Of a stretch of DNA of 64,000 nucleotides, positions 14,646-26,713 are shown in pieces (position 1 is the first letter of the stretch; every line of letters begins with the position of its first letter). The notes under the pieces were generated by a model, which had not been told where the DNA came from, did no database searches, and worked only from the letters and a program-made list of their open reading frames with translations. Position numbers and translations under genes: made by a program. Source of the stretch: Anthopleura xanthogrammica (lineage: Eukaryota; Cnidaria; Anthozoa; Actiniaria; Actiniidae); the NCBI GenBank assembly GCA_964019055.1, contig OZ025208.1, forward strand, positions 8,748,539-8,812,538, read 5' to 3'.

Positions 14646-17022
14646 CTTCCTTCCAGAGGGGGGTGTATATCATTGCATAATGAAGGCCCTTTGATTGTGC
14701 AATCGAAAATTTGCCTGACCGAAAGCAATCGAAAGAGCTCGACTGATCTCCGGTTTCCGAAGAAGCACGAACATTTATCGAATTCTTCTTCGTGAAATCT
14801 GAACCAACTATGCGAAACTAGCGAAAACTTATGATAAAAATTAATAAAACATTTTAACGTTTAGAACATAGTTCTTAGACTCTCTAACTTTAAAATTTCT
14901 TTGTAGAAGCACATGGACAACGAAAATGTATTGTTTTATTGTTGCTACAATCAGTTTAGGTTGTTGTTTGAGATTTGCTAATTATACTTCATCCAAAACA
15001 ATGCATCATAAAACTACAAAGGGTCTGAAATTTTTTTTATTAAAATAAAAAATTCTGACGCTTATAAGAGTTAGAATATTCCGAGTTGACAATACTTTGT
15101 TGTAACAAAGTGGAAGTTTAGGAAGTTTTACAACTTTTCAAATATTCTTCAACAAGATATTTTAATTTTATTATGATTTTCCTTGAAATTCCAGATAATT
15201 CAAAGCAGACCAGAACCAGACCAGGAATTTTCGTTAGATTTTTGCTTTCAAATGTTTGAAATACAGTATTGACTCGCCACTACTCACGATGAAATAAGAC
15301 TTTATGAAAGCAACATATATATCAGTATAGTATTTGTATGGACCAATCCCGTATACGTATAAAATATAGAAAGATATATATCTCTTATATGAGTCACTGG
15401 AACTTTTTCACTAGGGTTATCCATGCGTGTACTATGGTGTGAACGCACTAAATGAGTGACGTCTGTCAATCAAGATTTAAGTGAGTGTATCCATGCGTCT
15501 GTGATTGTCTGATGGGGTCACAATATCTTTTGTTAATCGTTTTGTTCAGATACATAATTGATAATCAACAACAAATTAAAAAGTGAGATTTCTTGAATAA
15601 GCTTGATTAGCTTTTGGCTTGAAAACATTACACGTGTGCACTCACTATGGTAACAAAACGCAACCAAATGGCTTGACCGACTACATCTTTGCTTTGACAA
15701 ACCGGCGTTTTCTTGGGAATTTTTTGAATACCTGATTCAAACCCATCCTCGGGATCCCAGAGGAAGCGAGAAACGAGCCCAGAATTTACCTCCCAGATTT
15801 AGACTGATCATGAGATAAAGAGAGCATAAATTTATGCTCTTGATCAGACGGAAAGAATTATCTACACATCCTACACTAAAATGCTATACCATATAGTTTT
15901 AGCCAGGATGTGTTGATATTTTTTTCGGCTTCTTCATCACTTCCCATGCACGCTAGCATGCGTAGCTGGCGGTTTTAGGGGACTGGAGAAGGGGAGTGGA
16001 ACTGCGGGCTACATGCATGCTAACCATGGAACTTTCATTTCGAGTCAGAGGGCTGCGTACGCATTTTAATTTTTTTTATAGGTATCTTTGACTTGAGGAT
16101 TTTCAGATAATTTCAAAAAGAAAAGACTTGTTTCCTCTTTCCGGCTGCAGCAGAAAAAAATATTTTATTTTATTTTTCAATTTTTAAGAGTTAGATTTTT
16201 CTCGAGGAAGTAGAGGGAGAGTGTGGAAGGAACATGAAATAGATATGTGAAAAAAAGTTGCAAAAGGGAGCACGTAATACGCGCTAGAGGTCAATGAAGA
16301 AACAAGGAAAAAAAATAAAAAAATAAGAATATTGGCTTTCTTATGATTTTACTATACCTCCATCGATCAAACGGTTTCAGAAAACTTGATGCATTAGAAT
16401 TATTTGGAAAGTGAAAGAAAAGACTCGAGACCCTGTTACGGGCCCGTGGTGAAAATTTTAGCTGAGACAAGAGTCCGCAACCGCCTTTGCGAGTCAAGTT
16501 TCATTAGAGTTTATTTCATTAGGTTTTTATTACATGTAAGGTGGCAAATATCTTAATTTTTTCCAGAACATCTTTGAAAAAAAGTGTTTTTATTATTAAG
16601 GACATGGTCTCTTGCCAAATACATTTACTGTAATATATTGGGTTGGGCTCCCTGTGGTCATCGTGAAACTTTTTAGCTCGAGACAGAGACAGGAGTCTAT
16701 ATCTGGTACTTAAAATTAGTTATAAAGAACTAAGTTTTTCGTGAAGTTTACCCTCCAAGAAGGACACGAAAACGCTTTTAGCTGAAAAATGTCTCCGCCA
16801 ACGCCTCAGCTGCTGCATCATGCATATTAACCAGTTGGCGCTGTTGTCTTGTTGCTGTGCAACCGAGTAAATCTTCAGAGGTCATGTGACTTTACATAGC
16901 GCTCATCACAAAGTCATTTGTACATAGAGAAACTGATAGTGGTGTTTGATTCGAAAATCTTGGCTTTTTTTCGCGATCTAAGAACTTAAATACTGTGTTA
17001 TATTCAGAATTTGGTAGATAGG
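14646..17022. other. Divergent intergenic region between EF1A and CIMIP5-like gene
   Basis: About 2.4 kb with no supported gene. It contains a short near-repeat of TATCCATGCGTGT / TATCCATGCGTCT around 15418 and 15488 and otherwise AT-rich unique sequence. The two flanking genes are transcribed away from each other. Confidence 0.5.
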
Positions 17023-18547
17023 ATGTCTTCGACGAATGCAGGGATGCGATCGACGTCAGCTGGTTATCGTTTTCCAGAAACTCAATGGCGAAGCTCACCC
17101 ACCAGTTTTTATCATGAAAAATGTACACCAAAGACGGTGAAAGAAAGAGTAAAATCAGCTCCTCCGAGGACATATTCTCAAAGAGAATACGCTAAATGTG
17201 ATGTGGTTAGAGAAGATGAAATATGGAAGAATCAATGTAGGAATGAAAAGAAAATGGTTCTGAAATGGTAGGCCTTTTCGACGTGTTCTTTCGAAGCGTT
17301 CTTATAACCTAAGCCGTTTATTTGCTGAATTTGTTGACTTATTCTTTTGAAAATCAAAGGGATGTTTGTTTATGTAACTAGGAAACTTCAATATATCTAT
17401 TCCTTTTTTTATTTAAAATTTTACACTCTTGTGGTTTTCAAAAGTTCAAGTTTAGATAACTGTGTACCTATTTTGTACATCATTCTATTTTACTAGCTCA
17501 AAATTGTCATCGGTTCCAAGGCGCCTGTGACTTTAATACACTGTTCTGGATCTAAATAAGATACTGTAATATTCTCTTTTCTTTTCTTTTCTCTCTCAGG
17601 GAAGAAAACTGGGGCTTTTTAGCTGATTATGACCAGAAGGTAAGTGCTATATAGCCATTATGAAATATATTTAACCTTGCTTAGTTCTTTTTTTAATGAC
17701 AGAATGTCTGCATGCAGGCTGAGTTTGACTCTATCTTGGATATTTATTCGTCCTTTTATGTTTCATCGGTTCTGCACATGGATTATGGAGGGACTGTCTT
17801 TCACCTCATGTTTAATGATGAATGTCCATATATATTTCATCAGTTCCATACAGGGACCTGATGGAGGGACAGATGACTGCTGTTGCCTCATATTAAGTAT
17901 TATTTCTCTTGATAAACAGTTCAGTTGAGCATCTATTTTAGCCTCTAAGAACAACATTTAATGAAGTTTTTGTAATGTTTTTGCATGATACAAATTGAAC
18001 ATGGCTGTCGACAGATACAATTGGAGTTGCACTCAATAACTTTGTCTGACTGCTAACAAAGTTATTTCATTATTTTGTAGTTTACAGTGGTTTTCATATT
18101 TCTGTGACCTACCGACTCCAGACATCTGACATTTTGGCTTCTGCCAATCAATGCAAACTTACAATGTGCTGAGTTCATTCCAAGTGATGAAGAAATGCCT
18201 ATGACTAGGTCAGCCATTTTAACACACAAATTTCTTTACTGCTTGTGATCGGAATGAACTTGGAACATCGTAAATTTGATTGGCGAAAGCAAAAAAACTA
18301 AGACATCTAGAGCTGGATCCAAAAAGTCACATGAGTTAATGAATTTCTTACTTATTTACAGGGAAATTTAAAGGTCAAGAAGGAACTTCCTAGTCAAGTA
18401 ACAGTGTTCTCACAAAGCTCCCCAAATACAACAAACCAGCACATTGGTCGTAGAATAAAGAGTGCACCTGCTAATGCCATGCAAAGACTGGAACGACTTA
18501 CAAACTACAGACTAAAACGAAACAAGGAACTTTTTACAAGTGACTGA
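17023..18547 (+). CDS. CIMIP5: C2orf50/CIMIP5-like ciliary microtubule inner protein
   Basis: Three exons: 17023-17267, 17600-17639 and 18362-18547, joined in phases 2 and 0, encoding 156 residues (human C2orf50 is ~162). Recognised by a conserved series: STSAGYRFP near the N-terminus, VREDEIWKNQ, then W-x-x-NWGFLADYDQKGNLK, LPSQVTVFS, NTTNQHIGRRI and a basic C-terminus. The human protein has the matching TSAGYRLP, NWSFLKDYDPMGNKK and STNQVVGSRL. The human protein was renamed CIMIP5 as a microtubule inner protein of cilia; a structural role inside axonemal doublets is inferred by homology. The true ATG is 17023; an upstream TTG at 17011 is not a likely start. The second exon is only 40 nt. 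Introns contain diverged repeats. Confidence 0.88.
17740..17905. repeat. Diverged tandem duplication in intron 2 of the CIMIP5-like gene
   Basis: Two ~70-bp units share TTTCATCGGTTC / TTTCATCAGTTC, GGAGGGAC and CCTCATGTTTA / CCTCATATTA. Non-coding. Confidence 0.5.
18139..18292. repeat. Imperfect inverted repeat in CIMIP5-like intron 2
   Basis: GCTTCTGCCAATCAATGCAA at the left and the complement of GATTGGCGAAAGC at the right, with GAGTTCATTCCA paired to TCGGAATGAACTT. Probably a decayed MITE. Confidence 0.55.
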
Positions 18548-18648
18548 TGCCCATTGAAAGACAATTTGAAACATAGAACTGGATTTAGGGAACTACTATC
18601 ATTACGATGCAACCACTTAACTCAAAATCCACTGAGATATATATAACA

Positions 18649-18654
18649 AATAAA
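18649..18654 (+). terminator. Polyadenylation signal of the CIMIP5-like gene
   Basis: AATAAA about 100 bases after the stop codon at 18547. Confidence 0.6.
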
Positions 18655-21321
18655 AAAGTTGTCATCTTGGTTGATATACCACAAGAATTTTAAGGAGGAA
18701 TGCTTGGTGTAGTCAACCAACATGGTGGCTCGTGAGGTCTTCAGTCATCGTGATCTTGGATAATTGAGTGAAAAGGAAAGATACTGCAAAGACTTTTAAG
18801 CCTCTTCAAGTGTAAATTCTTTTGAATGGTTAACAATTTGTTTAGTACCATGCAAGGCCAACCTTAGAAAGAAGCGGCTAGAATACTATCCTCTTCTGGA
18901 TCTCATTGGCTGAGGCAGGGAATCGAGTAATTAGCTAGCACAGTCTTATGGGATTAATTAGGTCTTCAAATTAATTACAGATTACTTTAGAGAATTTGTA
19001 CCACAGTAAAATGAATGATAACCTAAGGTCTGATGTCCAGTTGTGATGGTTGTAAAAAGTGCCTGAGTTGGTTTTCCAAACTCCATGGATTGAGGCTTAG
19101 CATCTGCTGAAATAAATGTACAACAACCCAATAACAAATTACAGGGTTCGATTTTCTCACAAGAGGATTGGCTAAATGCGAGTTGAAAATTACAAATATC
19201 GAGTGAAAAGAAATTGAACTTGCATTTTCTAGCTAGTTCTTTTTTTAGAAAATTTTCATGAAATGCAAAGAAAAACAAAGTCTTTTTATTTGCATTCAAT
19301 CCATTTATCTTGTAACTGCTCAATGTAAAAGATAAATTTATCTTGTCACTAAAAATTTGAAATTCTAAACCCTGAATTAACAAAGTCTAGATAAACACCC
19401 AGAATCACAAAGTGTGTAAATAATCTATATTCTATTAATATGTATATATAGAGAGAAATATATTTTCTATCATATTCAGAGCTTTCAATAATATTTGGAG
19501 TAGACGGACAATCCAAAAAAGTAGGGGTCCATATCCCCCAAGGGGCCGTAAGTTTATTTGGCAATGAATTAATTTTTTGTCAAAATAGCCGGAAGTTTAA
19601 GGTGAAGTATCCGGCGATAAACCACCGGTAGCCGCCTTTTATTGAAAGCTTTGCATATTCAATGGGTTGTTAATCCAACCCATTGACCAGAGTCTCTTTT
19701 TACTTTCTCGTCCATGGAGGAGGTAAAAGGAGACTCGGTTCTCAGGGTATGGGACCCCTTAAATGTAATATAAATTCTTAAGGTGTTGAACTTAAATGTA
19801 AAGTTAAAGTAATATATAGAGTACACAAAATTAAAATTTGGTGAATATGAAGCATTTAATATTATTGACACATTTCAAATATCAATAAATCTTCCTTGTA
19901 TGATTTAGATTTAGAGTATTCGATTTAACAATTTCCAGACTTGTAACAAAAAATAATGCTAACTTTCAAATTGCAGGGCTCAACACTAGCTTTTTTAGGT
20001 ACTAGTCCTTGGGCTAGTCACTGTAGATAATATCACTAGTTCCAAGGTATTTTTCCCAGCTAGTCCACAGCAAACCTTCACTAGTCTGAGACTAGTAGAT
20101 GTATGTTAGTGTCGAGCCCTGAATTGTTGTAAATTTGATAGCAAAAAAAGAAAATTTGGCACATTTCTAGTCAGTTATGTTGGTTAAGGAAACAAGCATT
20201 CTAGTGCTGTCTTTTGTTAACTAAAGTATAGGCTTTATGTTTGACTGTGTGATTACCACACTAGTCTTACCTAAGCTCATTTACTTAGAAATACCATAAA
20301 ATTATGTTTAGAAGTTATAACCCCCCCTGGTTTTAAGTGCATATTTAGTCTTAAAAGCAAATATTCTTCTAGTTATAAGCCCTCCACCTCATGATAAGTG
20401 CATTTATAAGCCTACTCTTGAGTCTCATGTTTTTTGTTGATAAACATAAAAAAGATTGACTGGAAAGCAAAAGAAAGAAAGAAACTTTTCCCACAAGCTT
20501 ATCCCAAACCCATTTTACCTTCCAGTAAACACCACTGAAACAGGGGTGGATATACTAAGAGGGGGGGGGAGGGTGGATTTGGTGGCTACAATTGTAGCCT
20601 CGATATTAATACCCTAAATAAATTTAAGAGTTATTAAGAATAAAGATATTTTAAACCTAATGAAGAGAGCACAGAGAAAAAAATGTTTAAAAAAATAAAA
20701 AAACCTAATGAAGAAGCTATTGGCTGGATTTCTAGGGGTACTAACTGAATGTGGGTATTAATTGAATGAATTGGCCTCTTGCGGGCTGTATGTCAGTTAA
20801 CTTTAGACTTGCAACTGATTTACTCTTAGGTTTTCAGTGTTTAAGTTAGGGAGAGGGTAGGAGGTTGGTGCAAATAGAGGGTGGGGGTCACCAATTTTTA
20901 ATGCAGGAAGAAAAGAGAGGCCATATCAGTATTCATGAAACTAAAGGGGTGTGTAGGTATGTAGTGGCTTGTATCCAGCTTTGGGGGGGGGGGGGGAGGG
21001 GGAGAGGGGCTAAAAATATGTGCACGATAAAGGGGGTTAATCCTGGTTCACACTAGTATCGCAGTCTAAATCTCAAACTCAGCCGGTAGCGTACTGTTCA
21101 TTAACAGTGCTTGTCTTTTTTCACTCCTAGGTGATAAATGCAATATTGAGCCTGCGTAGGTTGCTAACGATTACATGGCTAGTGTGAATCAGGCTTTAGA
21201 AAAAAGGAATGCCAAGCATACCCCCTCTCCCTCTAAATAATGACCGGTCCCTTATATTAAGATCCTAGATATTTTTTCTCTTATCTTAATTTTTTTGGGT
21301 GCGCATTTGAAAGCCTGTGAT
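18655..21321. other. Intergenic, convergent genes
   Basis: No gene supported. Apart from the MITE at 19974-20121 it has guanine-rich runs near 20560 and 20978-21005 and repeated TTATAAGCC/TTTATAAGC words near 20310-20420. The ORFs here lack family resemblance. Confidence 0.5.
19974..20121. repeat. MITE, CAGGGCTCRACACTA family
   Basis: Left end CAGGGCTCAACACTAGC; right end GTTAGTGTCGAGCCCTG, its near reverse complement. CAGGG termini of this kind are usual for hAT-type non-autonomous elements; that assignment is by resemblance only. The interior repeats CTAGT many times. Confidence 0.8.
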
Positions 21322-24300
21322 TTAGAGACCAATGGTAGCTAGCAGTTCTTCAGGAGGATTAGTGCAACCAAAAACTTCAACCCGCAATCCTGGCTTCACA
21401 TTAAACTTGACAACGACAATGCGTATTCCCTTGGTTCTTAATGGATATCGCAGTGTTGCAACCATCACCTTTCCTTGGTCGTAGTTGGCTGAAAATCTTG
21501 TCTAAATAAAACCAAGGACATAGTAAATAATCGTAAAAATAACAGGAAGGGACACTTGTTCCGGGACGGCGAAGCCGGGGGGGGGGGGGGCTTCCACCTA
21601 TCCACCCACACACTTTAAATTTTAATCTTAGACCCAAGAGATGTGGTCTGTACTCAGGGTCTTGCTAGTGGGTAATAGTTACAGAAACAATTACTGTATA
21701 GAGCGGTTAAGTAGTGACGTATTTCCGGGTCCAACTGCTCAAAAATACCGCTAAAACAGAGCGAAAAACGTACTCAATCATTTAACCTCCACCTGAAACA
21801 ATTAAAACTGCTTTTCGTTCTGGACCCGGAAGTCGTTTTTCCATACCGGCGAATGACGTCACACTTAAAAGCTCTATTGCACATCACTAATAGGCCTTTT
21901 GCAGCAACAGGTCACGTGACCCTACCCCCTTAAATCGAGCAGCTGTGTCAAAATGAACATCAGAGGGTCTCTGGGCAAATAAATGACCGCCCCATGATCC
22001 CCTCAAAAACCAGATCAAATTCTGAGATCATATATACTTATATAAATTAAGAATCTACCATTGGCTACGTACAAACCACTTTTTCCCAGGAGGATATGAT
22101 TCCCATGTCTCATTGGCATCTTTTTTCAGATACTGCAGTTTATATACCGTGACCCAGTGCTCGTAGATCTCGTCATTTCTTCCTTGCGTAGCAATTTGGG
22201 ATATCAGTGTGTCGTTGAGAAAGCGGATTTCCAAGTATTCTCCTGTCGTAGCATTTGCTGGGACCCATCCGCCCCCAGCTTTACGTAGTCGTGCCAGCCA
22301 TGGCTGTTGTTCTGATGGTCCGGATGCTGTGATCTGAGCGTCTTTAATTCTCCCGTCTTGCATTCCCAAAGGTTCGTAACAAGCTACAAAACATCACAAT
22401 AAAATTGGACATTTAGGAAACAATATCAATCCATCGATATCAATATTGTTTCAAGTCGAGGCATTTGGGTCAACAATGCAGTAAATGTATAGAAACTGCC
22501 CCAAATACCACGACTTGAAGCAATAGTTCAATAATTTGCTATTTGGAAGCTTTGTCAGCATGGATACGAGTTGTTGATATAAAATTCAATTTGAAGGAAA
22601 ATTCCCAAGATCTAGCATCGTATGCAACTCGTTGGTTTTCATCAAGGCAAACTTCAAAAGGACTTGGGGGATCTAATCTCTGCCTGTCACGTAATGGCAA
22701 GTAGCTTACAAAAATTACTCCATTAGATATGTGCTGCGAAAACGGTTGCGCATGTGTGGCAATTCGGCAGATTTGATTAGACCTTTTCAGCTTCGTTGTT
22801 TGTTGTGCCCATTTCAGACCATGTGATGCTACTCTTGGGAGCTGATTCTTTCATGTGTAAATATTTTAACAAAAGAAGATTTCTCAAGGGAATATCATGT
22901 GGTCTGAAATGGGCAATTTGCATACGAAGCTAAAAAGGTCTATACTGCAGACTAAAAGCATAGAACTTTTCTGAGATAGGGAACATGGTGCTTTGTGGTC
23001 TTGCTTGGTGTCGCGAGGAGGGAAATACATCACAACGAACCTTCAGTCAACTGCCATCCCATTCAACATCTTCAAGGACTTAATTTTCCGAACTTTGTGT
23101 ACTAAAAGCTGGCTAACGTCGCGGTGAACAAGACAAGATTTTTTTATTAAAGATTCTGGTGGAACTTTGTGATCCACCAATTCTATTGACACAAATCCAC
23201 ACTGATAGGATACCATAGGGAAATTATATAGGAAAACAAAGGCGCGCGCGAAAAAATGTCCTAGAGCATTTTTTACTGATTTGTTTGCTCGTTCGTATTA
23301 TAGAGGACATTATCTTGACCTGGAATAAAAAAAAAGAATTAAACGCGTTTTTTTCCCGATTTTATTTTCACTTTTTACTTTTATCTAAATTGGGCTCCCT
23401 GTGGCGTGATATGTTGGTCCTGTTTACAAGGTTTCGTGGTATGATGCCTCTCCAAAACAAGTTAAATTCAACCACAAGTCAAGCTTCACACATCTCTAAA
23501 GTAATATATGTGTATTTTTATGTTTTATTGCTTTGGTAAATTATCTCTATGTAACTAATGGGCCCATAGTAATTGGCGAAAGCTGTTGTGGTGTCCCCGC
23601 CATTCAATTATTTCTTTTAACATAATAATTTGTATCTATTATTAATAGAATTCGATTAAGGGCCTGCAGTAATTGGCGAAAGCTGTTGTAGTGTCCCTGC
23701 CATCCAATTAACTATTTTCATTTCAATTTCTTTTTCTCATTTACGTTCAGTTGATTTCATCTATAAAAAGGCGAAGTAGCTAAATAAATAAATAAATAAA
23801 TAAAAAATAAACATCTTTTGTTCACCATGGCATATATGGTGTTGTTTGTTCCGAAGCTAGACGACCGATGTATCCTGTTTTTCGACTCTTTACCTCCCCA
23901 AAAAGCAAATTATTGTGGGGAACTGAATGTGAAAATGGGGATTGAAGATCAATAGACCTCTTTACCTTGGGTGTAATGTTTTCCCATTTCAGACCATGTG
24001 TCATTCTCTAGAGAACAAGATTCTTTGTTTGATTTATATTCATATTCATGTGTCTTCTCGTGCGCAACCGTTAAACAAAGAAATAATACTCTATAGAGAA
24101 TGACACGAGTTTTGAAACTGGAAAACATTACTCCTAAGGAGTAAAAGAGTGTATATATTCTTACGAAACTCGCAGCTCCAGCCAAGGTGAAGACGTCTTG
24201 GATGACATATACAGTGGTAGGTGTTGTTGACGTAGTTAGGGACACAGGTACCACCATTCTTACATGGATTATCCAAACACTTAGACTAATTACCATTCAT

Positions 24301-25199
24301 ATGCAGAGGAAAAAGAAAAGAAAAATTAATCTGAAGACAATCAATAGAAAGCCGTTAACTGAATATAGATCAGTAGGGTGTGTGAGAACATGCTTGATGG
24401 AATGGAAAAGTGTGAAATTAGTTTTAAAGTTCCGTTTCAAAATGCATGTGTTGTTTGGTAAGCTAGGTACAAAAAATTCAACCGACTGGCTTAATAAACA
24501 AATTTAAATATAATATAAACGAATAACAAACAAGCAAGCAAATTAACGAGGAAGTAAATAGGCAAGCATGCAAGCAAGCAAACATACAAACAATTAAGCA
24601 AATAAACAAGCAAGCAAGTAAACAAGCAAGCAAGCAATTGTAGCTAGCTAGCAAGAAAAGAAAAGGAAAAATTGAAAAACTAAAAGGAAAGGAAAGGGGA
24701 GAGAAAGGAAGGAAGGAAGGAACAAGAGCGGCAGCGCCGGACCAGGGAAGCAAGCAATTAAAAGAAAAAAGTAAGAATGAAAATGAAATGAGATGAGATG
24801 AAAAAAATATTTTTTTAAAAACACTACCTGCAGGGAGAAGTGCCTAAAGCCCTGGCTGTCCACAAAGCTTTGACGTCTTCCAAACATGTCTTCTTTGAGT
24901 ATCTCACACCGGAATCTGCCGCTAGCATCAGAAGCAAATCTTGCCAGGTTGTACGAAATGCACTGAACATTTTTCACACACTTCAGAAGGCAAAGATTTG
25001 CCGTGTTGACTTCGAAAACTTCAACGGGTTCAACATTCAAGTACTTGAAATCGTGCTTCACAAAATTAGCAAAATGAAATTTTTCTTCGGAATTTCGCAG
25101 GACGGAGACATTGGCAGCATCAAATGTTATGATATTTTGTGCGTTAAGATGACCTAATGCACAAATAATTGGAACTATAATAATGAAAATAAAAGCCAT
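21322..25199 (-). CDS. Secreted PAN/Apple-EGF-F5/8 type C (discoidin) protein
   Basis: Four minus-strand exons: 24828-25199, 24165-24285, 22073-22383 and 21322-21501, phases 0, 1, 0, giving 327 residues. Residues 1-~20 form a signal peptide (MAFIFIIIVPIICALG..). The rest of exon 1 is a PAN/Apple-like domain (LCLLKCVKNVQCISYNLA, CEIL). Exon 2 is an EGF-like domain (CLDNPCKNGGTC, YHCIC, WSCEF). Exons 3-4 form an F5/8 type C domain that starts CYEPLGMQDGRIKDAQITAS, includes WVPANATTGEYLEIRF and closes FSANYDQ, GIRIVVV and LRVEVFGC. Each domain maps to its own exon or exon pair. Such proteins are extracellular, with adhesion or matrix roles; ligand unknown. The start is ATG 25199, preceded by a TATA box; in-frame sequence further upstream begins without ATG. 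Confidence 0.88.
22450..22530. repeat. Short palindromic element (GGCATTTGGGTCA family)
   Basis: AAGTCGAGGCATTTGGGTCA pairs with CCCCAAATACCACGACTT. The core word AGTAAATGTATAGAAACTG recurs in the element at 57474-57610, so it is a dispersed family. Confidence 0.6.
22778..22942. repeat. MITE, TAGACCTTTTYAGCTTCGT family
   Basis: Left end TAGACCTTTTCAGCTTCGT, right end ACGAAGCTAAAAAGGTCTA. The inner CCCATTTCAGACCATGTGAT pairs with ATCATGTGGTCTGAAATGGG. It lies in intron 2 of the secreted protein gene. Confidence 0.85.
23560..23810. repeat. Duplicated LINE/SINE-like tail with AAAT microsatellite
   Basis: Two ~55-bp direct repeats at about 23565-23620 and 23663-23720 share GTAATTGGCGAAAGCTGTTG and GTGTCCC. 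They are followed by an (AAAT)n run at 23781-23810, the arrangement expected of a retroposon 3' end. Confidence 0.5.
23953..24140. repeat. MITE related to the TAGACC group
   Basis: Left part starts TAGACCTCTTTACCTTGG and holds GTAATGTTTTCCCATTTC; the right part holds its complement (GAAACTGGAAAACATTAC). GTGTCATTCTCTAGAG is paired on both sides. It lies in intron 2 of the secreted protein gene, just below the EGF exon. Confidence 0.75.
24528..24640. repeat. (AAGC)n/(AAAC)n degenerate tetranucleotide tract
   Basis: CAAGCAAGCAAACA-type repeats in intron 1 of the secreted protein gene. Long ORFs across this segment are artefacts. Confidence 0.8.
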
Positions 25200-25280
25200 A
25201 ATTCGGGAAACTGAAGGATGCACTTCTGATCGCAAAGTCGAATGTGAATGAAGAAGCTTCTTCAACTTCAAACTTTTTTG

Positions 25281-25289
25281 TTTTATATA
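25281..25289 (-). promoter_or_regulatory. TATA box of the secreted PAN-EGF-F5/8C gene
   Basis: TATATAAAA on the minus strand, about 85 bases before ATG 25199, predicting a short ~50-nt leader. Confidence 0.55.
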
Positions 25290-25670
25290 ATTGGCCCTTT
25301 TCCCTGGAAAGCTGTCAAAAAGGCTTAATAAAGCATAGTATATATAGTAGCTTAATCACAAATGCTATACAAAGCTAATTGCACTGTCACAAGACGATCG
25401 CCATCATGCAAGTATAATTGTAATGGAGCCAAGATATACTAATAATATGCATGCTTAATTTATTTATATTTTTTTGCGTGTTAAATTATGCATGAATGTG
25501 AGCACTGCATGCACCTGCATATGCACAAGCAAAAGAGGATCTATATCACCATGCGACACTAGGCATCCAAAATGTTTTTACACACGGCGTTCAATGGCAA
25601 TCGAATATCTGTTCTTTGGACAACATTGCGAATGAATTCGGGTGGGGAACGTGGGTTGGGCGTTCAGTTT

Positions 25671-25799
25671 CAAATATGGAAAACACATATAGTGAATCTA
25701 AAGCAAACGTAGTGAATACCACATTTGCCTCATCATATTTTCACCCATAAGCAAATATTCACTACGTTTGTTTTAGTATATATGTGTTTTCCATATTTG
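25671..25799. repeat. Near-perfect palindromic MITE
   Basis: CAAATATGGAAAACACATAT at the left and its complement at the right, with AAACGTAGTGAAT paired to ATTCACTACGTTT. About 129 bp with a short loop. Confidence 0.85.
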
Positions 25800-26713
25800 C
25801 ACCACATTTGCAACGAGCAAAAGATGAGTGAATCCAAATTTTCGTCCAGTGAAAAAGCCCGATAATTGTGTAGAGAAAATAAAAAAAATCTCGATCTCAT
25901 TACATCCACTGACAGTTTTAGTAATTGCCTTAAATATTCCACGTTTGCAGTTGCTTACGTACTGTAATGTATGGAACTCGCCTCTCACCTCTAATTAAGG
26001 TATATTCTTGGCATGACTTGGCATCTCACTTGTGTAGAATTTGTTAGTCTCTCCCTTGATTCCGGGGGTTAACTTTTCCAGTTTTGATTCCGGTTTTTCT
26101 CCCTCCGTGAAACCTAAACAATTAAACTTCAATTCGATCTGCGAGTTATAGACGATGGCCCGACTTTGATTAAGCCAGAGGTTCTTTTAGTAAGGGCGGG
26201 CAACGATAAAATTTGAAAATTGAATGCAAAATCTAGTACATTGTGTAGAGTGTTACAACACTTTCCTTCGCAAAAAATAAAACTGATAAATTAACCTAAA
26301 TTGTGTGGTTAAAACATCTTTTTTTATTTTCTTTTGGAAAAATAACACAAATATACTTCTAGTATAGGGACTTGCCACAAGAGACGCTTCCTCTATACTC
26401 TCTTAACACTTTACGATACTATAAATTAAATGTTTACCATCAAATGCATGCATGTCCAGTGATACAGGCAATTTGTCATTCTGAAGAATAACACTGGCAT
26501 TTGGTTTAGTGACAGAACATCAACATTATCTGGTATCATCTGGAAATAAGGCTAGTTTAGTGTCACTGCTGACGATTTCCAAAAGATCATGAACATAGAA
26601 CGTCATAAAAGCATGCAAGGATCTAAAATAACCTGGACCTGTAATATAAAGCTATGCAAGCCCTTAAGTTTCACTAAAAGAAGACAAATAGTCGTAAATA
26701 TGTAGATGCAGGT

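Larger units (their letters stand above)
25200..26713. other. Intergenic between the secreted protein gene and STRA6-like copy 1
   Basis: No gene supported. It holds a palindromic MITE (25671-25799) and, from about 25962, the left edge of the first ~18-kb tandem unit, which is the 3' flank of STRA6-like copy 1. Confidence 0.55.

Noticed and set aside
24648..25271. 207-codon frame including the PAN exon
   Set aside because: It starts without ATG and reads past the exon donor into a low-complexity intron; only 24828-25199 is coding.
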